23,012 nucleotides of DNA from positions 1 to 23,012 of the IMG/VR virus record IMGVR_UViG_3300035698_017746. One strand, 5' to 3'. The DNA comes from a virus. The notes beneath the pieces were generated by a model. The model was not told the DNA's origin and ran no database searches. It worked only from the letters and a program-made list of their open reading frames with translations. Made by a program: the position numbers and the translations under genes. Shown here piece after piece: positions 9,430 to 16,156 of the stretch (position 1 is the stretch's first letter; the number at the start of each line of letters is the position of its first letter).

Positions 9430-9594
9430 TTTATGCTCGTAATGATCTTTGACTACATATCCAACTAAAAACAATATTGCTAAGAATATAGCAATACCAA
9501 TTAGCCATAGCGCGATATAGAGTGCAACACCCACTACAATAATCGATAACCCTATCGCTAGGGTTATCGTTATTATTTTAAACCACTTCCGCAT
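9418..9594 (-). CDS. Small two-helix membrane protein, last gene of the leftward operon
   Basis: 58 residues from ATG 9594 to TAA 9418. The N-terminus is basic (MRKWFK), then about 42 residues contain no charged side chain (IITITLAIG through FLVGYVV), enough for two membrane spans or one hairpin, and the C-terminus is hydrophilic (KDHYEHKSQQ). It begins 7 nt after the stop of the preceding gene on the same strand and overlaps the 3' end of the giant polymerase gene tail-to-tail by 12 bp. No strong ribosome-binding site is visible. A perfect hairpin lies within its coding sequence. The composition fits a holin-like or other small phage membrane protein, but I cannot name a family. The hydrophobic pattern and operon position are the support; the hairpin is the main reason for doubt. 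Confidence 0.6.
   Translation of the reverse strand: MRKWFKIITITLAIGLSIIVVGVALYIALWLIGIAIFLAILFLVGYVVKDHYEHKSQQ
9544..9569. terminator. Perfect 11-bp hairpin, probable terminator of the rightward transcript
   Basis: CGATAACCCTA and TAGGGTTATCG pair perfectly around a TCGC loop, and on the + strand are followed by TTATTATTTT. It stands 115 nt past the stop of the giant gene, between two convergent operons, which is where a factor-independent terminator is expected. On the - strand the downstream tract is only mixed A/T (ATTATTGT), so leftward activity would be weaker. It lies inside the coding sequence of the small membrane protein. Confidence 0.7.
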
Positions 9595-9601
9595 TCAAGT
9601 G

Positions 9602-9961
9602 TTACTCGGCACCACCGAACATACGTTTTTTACCTGGGGCTGCTTTTTTATTATCACCAGCTGGTTCCTTGCCTTCCATTTCTGCAGCTATTCGAGCGGC
9701 TTCGGCTTCGGCCTTATTCGCATCAGGAACACTATGTACAGGATCAGGTTTAACAACAGCAGGTTCTTTTTTAACAGGTGTTTTTGGTTTTGGAACAGAC
9801 CGTTTGGCTAGTTTTTTATCAGTACTCGGTTCGTCGATAGAGACTTCAATTGTGTAGTCTTCATCAATGACAGGAGTTACTTCGTAAACTCCCTTTAGTT
9901 TGCCAGTAATATGAGCAGACAATGCGGCAGTAATGTCAACTTTATTTAGGATAATATTCAT
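9602..9961 (-). CDS. Hypothetical protein with K/P/A-rich tail ending in MFGGAE
   Basis: 119 residues. Residues 1-50 form a small predicted folded part (MNIILNKVDITAALSAHI, then YTIEVSIDEP) resembling a short N-terminal domain that recurs in many phage hypothetical proteins. Residues 50-119 are low complexity, rich in Lys, Pro, Ala and Glu, and end KKRMFGGAE. The preceding ssDNA-binding candidate ends QKMFG, so both may present a similar C-terminal peptide to one partner, as bacterial SSB tails do. It is the penultimate gene of the leftward operon, 24 nt after the resolvase gene. Function unknown; a replication-associated role is inferred from context. Confidence 0.7.
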   Translation of the reverse strand: MNIILNKVDITAALSAHITGKLKGVYEVTPVIDEDYTIEVSIDEPSTDKKLAKRSVPKPKTPVKKEPAVVKPDPVHSVPDANKAEAEAARIAAEMEGKEPAGDNKKAAPGKKRMFGGAE

Positions 9962-9985
9962 GTTTTCTTGGTTACCTTGGTTGGA

Positions 9986-10363
9986 TTAATTTTCTTGGAT
10001 CTCGATTTCTACACGAGGATTTTCTTTACAAACACCTCCCCATTGGTACAGCACATTAGGTATCCACATAGAGTTGTCATCTTTAATTTTTTTAAACTCA
10101 GTTAATGCATCACAAAAAAATTTATCATGTATCGCTAATACATTAGATACATCAGTCTTTCGTTTAGTTTTTGCATACAGCTTATACCGGATGATCACCG
10201 GAACATCTATGAAAGGTAAGCTCATTATCTGTTTTTGCATTAAAGCCTTATAAACAATCTTAGCTTTATTTAAATCATGATAATGAGCATTCCTATAAAT
10301 GTTTAAATTTAAAACAAATACTTTATTTTTAGATATGGGTACCCTTAATGGGGAGATTAACAT
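9986..10363 (-). CDS. RusA-like Holliday junction resolvase
   Basis: 125 residues. The pattern KRKTDVSNVLAIHDKFFCDAL followed by KIKDDN (D71, N74, D85, D95-D96) matches the RusA signature R-x-D-x-x-N...D-x-L...DD, where the acidic residues bind the catalytic metal at four-way junctions. The N-terminal half has the expected beta-strands (VPVIIRYKLYAKT). Length agrees with RusA (about 120). The enzyme would resolve recombination or replication intermediates before packaging. Its ATG directly follows the TAG of the ssDNA-binding gene, so the two are probably translated together. I judge this by motif only. Confidence 0.75.
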   Translation of the reverse strand: MLISPLRVPISKNKVFVLNLNIYRNAHYHDLNKAKIVYKALMQKQIMSLPFIDVPVIIRYKLYAKTKRKTDVSNVLAIHDKFFCDALTEFKKIKDDNSMWIPNVLYQWGGVCKENPRVEIEIQEN

Positions 10364-11098
10364 CTAGCCGAACATTTTCTGACTTTTGGGTTCGTTCTTC
10401 TCGTTAGCTTTATTGACACTGGGATTTTTTCCTTGTCCACCAGTTTTATCAATAACTTGCCCACTAAATGAAGCGATCCACTTATTCATAAAAACAGGTT
10501 CGGCATTAGCCTGTTTTTCAGTTAAGGTTTGTCCTGTTTCAGCATCGTAAGCCTTAATGAATTCATTCTGCTTGCGAGTCTCAACCGGATTAGTATCAAC
10601 GTATACCCCATCAACATTAATCTGTTTGATAACAAGTTGTTCTTGAATAGCAACTTTAATAACTTTACCAATCATGCCAGTTAAAACAGCTTTGGTTTGA
10701 GGTATATCTCGTTTCGCTTCTTTGTTATAAGCGTTTACAAGTTTTTGCTGAGTTTCCATTTCAGCAAGAGGTACACCCAGGAGAATTTCATGCAAATCAT
10801 CACAGAATACAAAGCCAGGGAGATAACGTTCTTCAGCAGTCGGATTACCCTGCTTATCTTTTACTTTAAAGGTAATTGAGTTACCTTTTTTATCACCAGA
10901 TGTAAAGTAAACTGACATTCCTACAGTTTTGCCAGTATCTGTAATCCCAGAAATGTGAAGAAACGCAGCACCACCTTCTGATTGATCGGCGTATACCTTA
11001 TCCAGCGTAATTGGGTATACATTAGTTTCCAATACAGCACCAAAGATAGTATCACCTTCATCTTTGACTGATTGCTTTTTTTGTAGAGCTTCAAACAT
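10364..11098 (-). CDS. Probable single-stranded DNA-binding protein (N4 gp45-like)
   Basis: 244 residues, with beta-rich segments (TIFGAVLETNVYPITLDKV, GGAAFLHISGIT, GKVIKVAIQEQLVIKQINVDGVYV) and a disordered C-terminal tail rich in Asn, Lys and Gly ending KSQKMFG. Place in the operon, size and a flexible tail fit the ssDNA-binding protein encoded at this point in N4-type genomes, between the RecA-like ATPase and the convergent virion polymerase gene. N4 SSB coats replicating DNA and also activates host RNA polymerase at late promoters. No invariant catalytic motif exists to confirm it, so the call rests on synteny and fold-like composition. Ribosome-binding AAAGG lies upstream of ATG 11098. 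Confidence 0.65.
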   Translation of the reverse strand: MFEALQKKQSVKDEGDTIFGAVLETNVYPITLDKVYADQSEGGAAFLHISGITDTGKTVGMSVYFTSGDKKGNSITFKVKDKQGNPTAEERYLPGFVFCDDLHEILLGVPLAEMETQQKLVNAYNKEAKRDIPQTKAVLTGMIGKVIKVAIQEQLVIKQINVDGVYVDTNPVETRKQNEFIKAYDAETGQTLTEKQANAEPVFMNKWIASFSGQVIDKTGGQGKNPSVNKANEKNEPKSQKMFG

Positions 11099-11127
11099 AT
11101 TTTGTACCTTTTATTAAGTTAAACTTA

Positions 11128-11868
11128 CTATTGATAATATTCAGCAAGACGCTGAACTACTAAACTGATGTTGTTGTCGATGAATAATTCTTCATCTTTC
11201 CACAGACCCATTGGACTTCTAATTTTAAGGTCTAAAGTATCTGAAGTAAGGTCCGTTTGGAACACATATTTAAAACCTAATCGTTTCTCACGAGCACTGA
11301 TTGTAAGTAAACTATTACCTTCCATGAAGGGTTCAAGTTTTTCTAATGTTTTCTTATTAGCAGTAAGAATAATATTATAATCGGCTTCAACACCAATCCT
11401 ACCTACAGCACCTCTAACAGGAACGGTAGTTTCGTAAGCTACTTCAGCTTCTTTAAAAACTGTGTTTGTATGGGCAAGTATAATCCAGCTTTTTAAGCTA
11501 GTTTTAATCGCGAGCATAAAATCGTTATAGAAGGCTGCGTATTCTTGCCAAGCTGCACCAAAGGGTCTGGTATCCCCTGTAACGAACTCTGCCTCATATC
11601 GATTCATTAGGAAAGTTACAGTATCTAAAACCCCTGTGGTTACTTCAGGGTAATTTGCTTCAAGATCCTTGACAGCTTCAAGAGCTGTTTTAGCATGGGC
11701 AATATTGAGTACCTTCATACCACCTTTAGGTACCTTAAAAGGTAAATCTTTAAGATCAGTATTTAGGTATGCAACAGATGGATCATTTGCAAATTTAAAT
11801 AATGAATGCGACTTACCCATTGAAGGTGGAGCAGCGATCAGTACTACTCGTTTGTTATCTTCGGACAT
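11128..11868 (-). CDS. RecA-like P-loop ATPase (Sak4/AAA_24 type)
   Basis: 246 residues. Walker A is APPSMGKS (13-20) immediately after the first strand, a probable Walker B is GVLDTV (D82), and WIILAHTN (128-135) fits the sensor strand of RecA-fold ATPases. The compact core without the RecA N- and C-terminal domains is typical of phage Sak4-like single-strand annealing or recombination ATPases and of the ATPase next to SSB in N4 relatives. It probably loads on SSB-coated DNA, with the nuclease and SSB encoded on either side. AGGA lies about 7 nt before ATG 11868. The gene is separated from the primase gene by 69 nt, the longest gap in this part of the operon. Confidence 0.75.
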   Translation of the reverse strand: MSEDNKRVVLIAAPPSMGKSHSLFKFANDPSVAYLNTDLKDLPFKVPKGGMKVLNIAHAKTALEAVKDLEANYPEVTTGVLDTVTFLMNRYEAEFVTGDTRPFGAAWQEYAAFYNDFMLAIKTSLKSWIILAHTNTVFKEAEVAYETTVPVRGAVGRIGVEADYNIILTANKKTLEKLEPFMEGNSLLTISAREKRLGFKYVFQTDLTSDTLDLKIRSPMGLWKDEELFIDNNISLVVQRLAEYYQ

Positions 11869-11937
11869 GTGTTTTCCTATGGTCGTTTTATTATTGATTG
11901 TGCGGGTATAATGTTTAAGATTCGTTTAGGCATAGTA

Positions 11938-14100
11938 TTAAGCATCTCCCATCCGGCGAGCAATTGTCATCATTATAGTTCGGCTAATTTCTTCATCCCC
12001 TAATGGGCTATCCAGTTTTTCATTAAAGGTGTCAATTTTTGAACGGATAACATCAATTGGATATCGAGCATCCTTGAGAATTAACCCATACTTTAATAAC
12101 ATTCTAGATCGGTTACCTTCTTTAGTTTCCCGAATAAACCAACGTTCAAGGGCAGTTAAATTTGAGTGCTGTGTAATTTCAGCTTTGACTTGTTCACATT
12201 TTTTAGTCTGCGGGATAAACAATGTTGCGTCCAATATTTCACCCTCATTGGTGAATATAGTTGAGTCTTTCGCCGTAGCCCATTTACGGGCAATATCTTT
12301 AGTACCTTCATCACAATAAAATGGTAGCCAATCAAATACATTTTCCATATAACTAACGTATTCACGTGTAGATAATTTTAATGTATGGCTCAATGGTATT
12401 ACAATACGGAATCGATGTTTTTCATTAGTGTGTCGTTGAGTTGTATATATTTTATGGGTGTAATCTTTAAGTAATAATTGAGCTGTTTCAATGGACGTTC
12501 CTTCATCGACATCAAGCACTAAAAGATTAAAACCAGGGACTACCTTTGTGTTACTTCGATAGTCATTTACAAACTGATGTACTGTCCAATTATGATCTCC
12601 AGAAACAAACAATTCATCAAGAGCTAAAAAGGGTACAAGAACACTAACATATCTTTCAACAGCATCTTTACTATAAGATATTGTTAATTTTTCCATATTA
12701 GTTTCTTCTAGAGTTTCACCAGAGTAAAATTCAATATCATCAATATAGCTTTTTTTAATAATAATATTATGGCTGTAACCATATGTTGCAGCTAATGCCA
12801 GCATGGTTCGTTTATGTCCATCTGCACCTTTAAAGAAGGTAAGATTCTCCATAAGGTCTACTTGAGTAACAGGATGACCTACTTCAGCAATATATTTAGC
12901 TAAACGTTCATATGGTTTTTCTCGTGCAATAATATTTAAATAGGCTTCACCGGAATCTTCGACAAGTTTTATTGCATTACGAATATGTTCTTCAGTGACC
13001 TCTTCAGACTTATCAATAAAGGCATAGGTACCTGCTAATTTCAATGCTTTATAATATCGATGTTCTAATTCAGTTCGAAGCATCTCCTGGTATTTTTTAA
13101 GTTTAGTTGCTCGCTCAACACACTCAATTTTATATTCTAATAGCATGACATGAGTAGCTTTTGTCATGGTTAGGTCAACATTAAAATGTGAGACATCTGC
13201 CAAATCTGCAATCGCATCTGAAAGCGCACTTAGATCTACATCAATTTTAGTATCAGTAAGCGCATCATATAAATCTTCTGCGTTTAACACTGATTTGTGT
13301 AATGCAGTTCTAGTATAACCAAATATGAATCGACGACCATAACCAGTATCAAACAGACTGATTAACTCATCTTCAAGTTTTGTATCTTCGAATAGTTTAT
13401 TAGGTGTACCAAATAACATCATGTTAGCTGGTGTTTTACCATGTAGTGTTGGAATACGTTTACTTTCAACTGTGTGCTTAATTAGCTTTTCTTTAATGAT
13501 GCCAATATCATAAAGTTCTAAATAAGCTTTCAATACATCTTGACTAGCAAATAGATTACTACCAATTTCATCAATTTCTAGTGACATTGAACCTGAACCA
13601 GCCATCAGTAATTTTTGACGCATTTGTTTCAGTGCTGGTGTAGTTCCACTATCAAACGAAAATAACATTGGGCCACAAGAATCAAATTCAGCACAAACCC
13701 TATCATATTCAACATCCTCATCGTTGCCTTCAGTTAACGCTCGTTTTACTGCTAGTGCACGTAATGATTTTTCAGCAATTACTTGAAAAGTTTCTTCCAT
13801 AAAAACCTGACGAAATGGGGTTATAATTTTATCTTCGAGAATAAATGTAGCGTACCCTTTACCTGTTCCAGAGGGGGCCAGATTTAGCGCGTATACGTTA
13901 ACAGGAATCTTACCTCGATCATGGGTTGCTATATTCGTTCGCATCGTAGCGGCTATTTTAGCGAGATAGTAAGCTACCAGTATTCGAAAAAACCCAATGT
14001 TATCACTCTGGGTTTTAGTCATTAAAATGTTAACTAACTTTTCTGAAAATTCATGATATTTATAGTCTTCAAAGTTTGTTTCTTTTTGTGCTTTAGACAT
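11938..14100 (-). CDS. ATPase-primase fusion replication protein (N4 gp43-like)
   Basis: 720 residues from ATG 14100. An in-frame GTG lies 12 nt upstream at 14112, but the ATG has AGGTGA 8 nt before it and overlaps the preceding stop (ATGTCTAA), so I prefer it. The N-terminal half has Walker A APSGTGKG (75-82) and a Walker B-like LEIDEIG (D177, E178), followed by GYGRRFIFG, as in DUF3987-like or helicase-type phage ATPases. The C-terminal part carries LDVDEG (D530, D532) and RHTNEKHRFR (H557 or H562), which resembles the DxD and histidine motifs of archaeo-eukaryotic-type primases. It would unwind and prime, or only prime, at the phage fork. The primase half is inferred from motifs; helicase activity is uncertain. 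Confidence 0.72.
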   Translation of the reverse strand: MSKAQKETNFEDYKYHEFSEKLVNILMTKTQSDNIGFFRILVAYYLAKIAATMRTNIATHDRGKIPVNVYALNLAPSGTGKGYATFILEDKIITPFRQVFMEETFQVIAEKSLRALAVKRALTEGNDEDVEYDRVCAEFDSCGPMLFSFDSGTTPALKQMRQKLLMAGSGSMSLEIDEIGSNLFASQDVLKAYLELYDIGIIKEKLIKHTVESKRIPTLHGKTPANMMLFGTPNKLFEDTKLEDELISLFDTGYGRRFIFGYTRTALHKSVLNAEDLYDALTDTKIDVDLSALSDAIADLADVSHFNVDLTMTKATHVMLLEYKIECVERATKLKKYQEMLRTELEHRYYKALKLAGTYAFIDKSEEVTEEHIRNAIKLVEDSGEAYLNIIAREKPYERLAKYIAEVGHPVTQVDLMENLTFFKGADGHKRTMLALAATYGYSHNIIIKKSYIDDIEFYSGETLEETNMEKLTISYSKDAVERYVSVLVPFLALDELFVSGDHNWTVHQFVNDYRSNTKVVPGFNLLVLDVDEGTSIETAQLLLKDYTHKIYTTQRHTNEKHRFRIVIPLSHTLKLSTREYVSYMENVFDWLPFYCDEGTKDIARKWATAKDSTIFTNEGEILDATLFIPQTKKCEQVKAEITQHSNLTALERWFIRETKEGNRSRMLLKYGLILKDARYPIDVIRSKIDTFNEKLDSPLGDEEISRTIMMTIARRMGDA

Positions 14101-15097
14101 TAGATAATTCACCTGATTCAGTTAATTGTTTACGTTGATCACAAAAGTCATGTGCAGAGCAATAATTACAAGCTTTTGCTACTGAAGGGATAATCTTTAC
14201 TTCACCAAAACCTTGATTTTGTAGATGGGTATAAGCACTGTCAGCATTGGTACCAAATACTTTAGTTGCACGTTTTGCATCAGGTTTTGAGTAATACTTG
14301 TATTCTGGTAAATCCCTCCAGAGATCTTCATCGGTACAAACAGGAATTGAAGCTTGTGGTCTACCAGAATATTGTTTTATTAATCTAAGCTTTTCGGTAA
14401 TCCAAGCCTCAGTTTCTTTTAGTGACATGAGGGTAAACTGTTGGCTCAGTATTTGAGATGGTGGATAACCCGCTTGGGTCATTTTGTATTTTACCCAATC
14501 TGTGAAATAGTAATTAATGGTAAAGATTTCCTCAGTTACCTTATCTTGATTTAACCATCGATAGATAGATCCTTGTTGGATATATTTTGTAGATTGGCTC
14601 TGTTTGGTATACGTGAAGGTGCCAGTACTTTTATAATCATTGAGAGCACCAGCAAGAATTATATCAAATTTGCCCCCTATCTTAAAGCCTTCAATTGCTT
14701 TGATAACTCGCTGTTCCATATAGACAGGTATAAATGGAATAGCATCTTCAGTCCACGCCTTAACATTTTCATCAGATGGATTAATGACAATCGTTTCAGC
14801 AACTGCTTCTGAGATACCTAATAACGCACAAGCACGTTTAACAACATGTGGCTTCATCCAGGCATTCTCAATTGAATCATGCATGGCAGAGCCCATTTGA
14901 GACTTACCAAACATGGATATATCCATAGTCGATGTCTTCTTATCGTTCTCACGACTCAGAATGATCTCTTTAAGCGGTTTTAATAGGCCAGTAGCACTTA
15001 TGTAGTCTGGGTCGCTTACGTGGTCATAGTTGTCATCTAAGAGCCATACAGCCATAGGTAAGTCAATACCTGTTACGTTAGTTAATTTTTGGGCCAT
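14093..15097 (-). CDS. PD-(D/E)XK nuclease, RecB/Cas4-like, with putative Fe-S cysteines (N4 gp42-like)
   Basis: 334 residues. A RecB-type nuclease core is visible: H73 (AMHDSIE), E128, GKFDII with D145, then NDYKST with D154 and K156. The C-terminus has C310-x2-C313-x5-C319 (CNYCSAHDFC), and C90 could be the fourth ligand; the Cas4/AddB Fe-S cluster uses one upstream and three C-terminal cysteines. Such enzymes are 5'-3' exonucleases acting on DNA ends in recombination and replication. It sits directly after a small gene (TAA adjacent to ATG 15097, GAGG upstream) and overlaps the start of the primase gene. Family assignment is firm by motif, exact polarity unknown. Confidence 0.8.
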   Translation of the reverse strand: MAQKLTNVTGIDLPMAVWLLDDNYDHVSDPDYISATGLLKPLKEIILSRENDKKTSTMDISMFGKSQMGSAMHDSIENAWMKPHVVKRACALLGISEAVAETIVINPSDENVKAWTEDAIPFIPVYMEQRVIKAIEGFKIGGKFDIILAGALNDYKSTGTFTYTKQSQSTKYIQQGSIYRWLNQDKVTEEIFTINYYFTDWVKYKMTQAGYPPSQILSQQFTLMSLKETEAWITEKLRLIKQYSGRPQASIPVCTDEDLWRDLPEYKYYSKPDAKRATKVFGTNADSAYTHLQNQGFGEVKIIPSVAKACNYCSAHDFCDQRKQLTESGELSNV

Positions 15098-15352
15098 TTA
15101 ATCTACCTCAATATGTTTATGATCATGAGAAATTTCAGTAATGAAATAATCCAGTCTATTTACTACATGGAGACCCGATATAATAAGTATAATTGAAAAA
15201 CCTTCATCGTCTTCCTCACCAGTATCAATCCTTGTCCAGATAAATTTTAATTCAGTACCCCTTACATCACCCCATTGCAGGGGATCTTCAGTGGTGGGTT
15301 TATATTGATCAACCCATTCACCATAGGATAATTTTATGGTTTCTTTGGTCAT
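15098..15352 (-). CDS. Hypothetical 84-residue acidic protein
   Basis: Family not recognised. It is acidic with aromatic residues near the N-terminus (YGEWVDQY), a WTRIDTGEEDDEG stretch and a short hydrophobic beta-like segment (FSIILIISGLHVV), ending in a His/Asp-rich tail. AGGG is 6 nt before ATG 15352 and its TAA abuts the nuclease ATG, so expression is likely coupled to the nuclease. One of five small genes between the DNA polymerase and nuclease genes. Confidence 0.65.
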   Translation of the reverse strand: MTKETIKLSYGEWVDQYKPTTEDPLQWGDVRGTELKFIWTRIDTGEEDDEGFSIILIISGLHVVNRLDYFITEISHDHKHIEVD

Positions 15353-15369
15353 GATTATCCCTAAATTAT

Positions 15370-15561
15370 TTACCCATTTGGGTACAATTTTTTGCCTACT
15401 ATAAATGAATCATTTTGTTCTTCAAACCAAGTCCAAATATCAAATTTACATGTACCTGTTGGAAAGTGCATAAATGATTCTTCAGATAAATCTCTGTCAT
15501 CAATGACTACATCGGCTAACTGCTCCCAGAGAATATCTAGTTCTTCTATGGATCTACTCAT
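15370..15561 (-). CDS. Small conserved hypothetical (LWEQLADV...HFPTGT...WTWFEEQ)
   Basis: 63 residues. The pattern ELDILWEQLADV, an acidic stretch, FMHFPTGT and then IWTWFEEQN looks like a small conserved protein seen in many bacteria and phages (from memory; typical form LW..L.DV...D....FLHFPAGT....W.WFE). No biochemical function is known to me for it. It fills the operon between the 102- and 84-residue genes with 8- and 17-nt gaps. The start ATG 15561 lacks a strong ribosome-binding site. Confidence 0.65.
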   Translation of the reverse strand: MSRSIEELDILWEQLADVVIDDRDLSEESFMHFPTGTCKFDIWTWFEEQNDSFIVGKKLYPNG

Positions 15562-15569
15562 TTTGTTTA

Positions 15570-15878
15570 TTAAATTATTTGGGCTACTGCTTCAGAAACT
15601 ATGATTGTCTGGTAAGCAATTACACATTTAAATACATTACACACTTCTAATGGATCTCGACAAAGTATCTGTACGATTTCTTCCATTTCATTGAGTGGGT
15701 ACACTTCAACTATGAAACCTTTTTCCCGAGTTAGCCAAAGCTTAACTCCATCATTTTTTGACTCAGCACATAGGAATAAATACTCGCCATTTTTATCATC
15801 AGATAATTCCAAGGTGAAGATAAAACCCAACTTTTGGAGATCAGCTATCAACTGATCTGTGATGGTTTTACTTGTCAA
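15570..15878 (-). CDS. Hypothetical 102-residue protein, TTG start
   Basis: Family not recognised. The start is TTG 15878: GGAG lies 7 nt upstream, there is no earlier ATG in frame, and the first internal Met is only near residue 65. The frame overlaps the end of the preceding small gene by 11 nt, which suits translational coupling. The sequence looks like a small alpha/beta protein (FIFTLELSDDKNGEYLFLCAES, KLWLTREKGFIVEVYPL) with three cysteines and a hydrophobic C-terminus. Confidence 0.6.
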   Translation of the reverse strand: MTSKTITDQLIADLQKLGFIFTLELSDDKNGEYLFLCAESKNDGVKLWLTREKGFIVEVYPLNEMEEIVQILCRDPLEVCNVFKCVIAYQTIIVSEAVAQII

Positions 15879-16035
15879 GATTCTGCTCCGCTTCTTCTAT
15901 CTGATCAGCCCATTTTAATAGTCTTTTTTCTGACATAAGGATGTAATTTGTATTAAACATGTTACTAACCATACGCCGAATATCAGTAGTTATGCGTCTT
16001 AAGTTAGCTGCACTTTGTTCTATTGATTCGCTCAT
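15868..16035 (-). CDS. Small helical protein, 55 residues
   Basis: From ATG 16035 to TAA 15868. AGGTG is about 6 nt upstream of the ATG, the ATG follows the previous TAA by one base, and the 3' end overlaps the next gene by 11 nt. The product is mostly helix with heptad-like spacing (SIEQSAANLRRITTDIRRM, then EKRLLKWADQIEEAEQNL), suggesting a short coiled coil or helical hairpin. Family not recognised. Spacing and start signals make a real gene likely despite its size. Confidence 0.6.
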   Translation of the reverse strand: MSESIEQSAANLRRITTDIRRMVSNMFNTNYILMSEKRLLKWADQIEEAEQNLDK

Positions 16036-16036
16036 T

Positions 16037-16156
16037 TTATACACCTATTTTTTGTTTTCTTAATTCTAAGTTAGGAATGGTTTCTTTATAACCAAACCAT
16101 TCACCAGATATATCGTGTTTGGTATGTTTGATTATCAATAGATCTACTTTATCCAT
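16037..16156 (-). CDS. Tiny protein, 39 residues, overlapping the DNA polymerase 3' end
   Basis: From ATG 16156 to TAA 16037. The ATG overlaps the polymerase stop (ATGGATAA), and AAGGA lies about 9 nt upstream inside the polymerase reading frame. The product is MDKVDLLII followed by KHTKHDISGEWFGYKE and a basic tail. Family not recognised. It fills an otherwise unexplained gap in a tightly packed operon. Confidence 0.5.
   Translation of the reverse strand: MDKVDLLIIKHTKHDISGEWFGYKETIPNLELRKQKIGV

Noticed and set aside
9599-9857. Open frames on the + strand antisense to the 119-residue gene
   Set aside because: They mirror the low-complexity Lys/Pro/Ala codons of the real gene, have no ribosome-binding site, and lie past the terminator.
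11877-11933. 18-residue frame between primase and RecA-like ATPase genes on the - strand
   Set aside because: It starts close to the primase stop but its only ribosome-binding-like GGGAG is too distant and the product has no features; it could equally be untranslated spacer.
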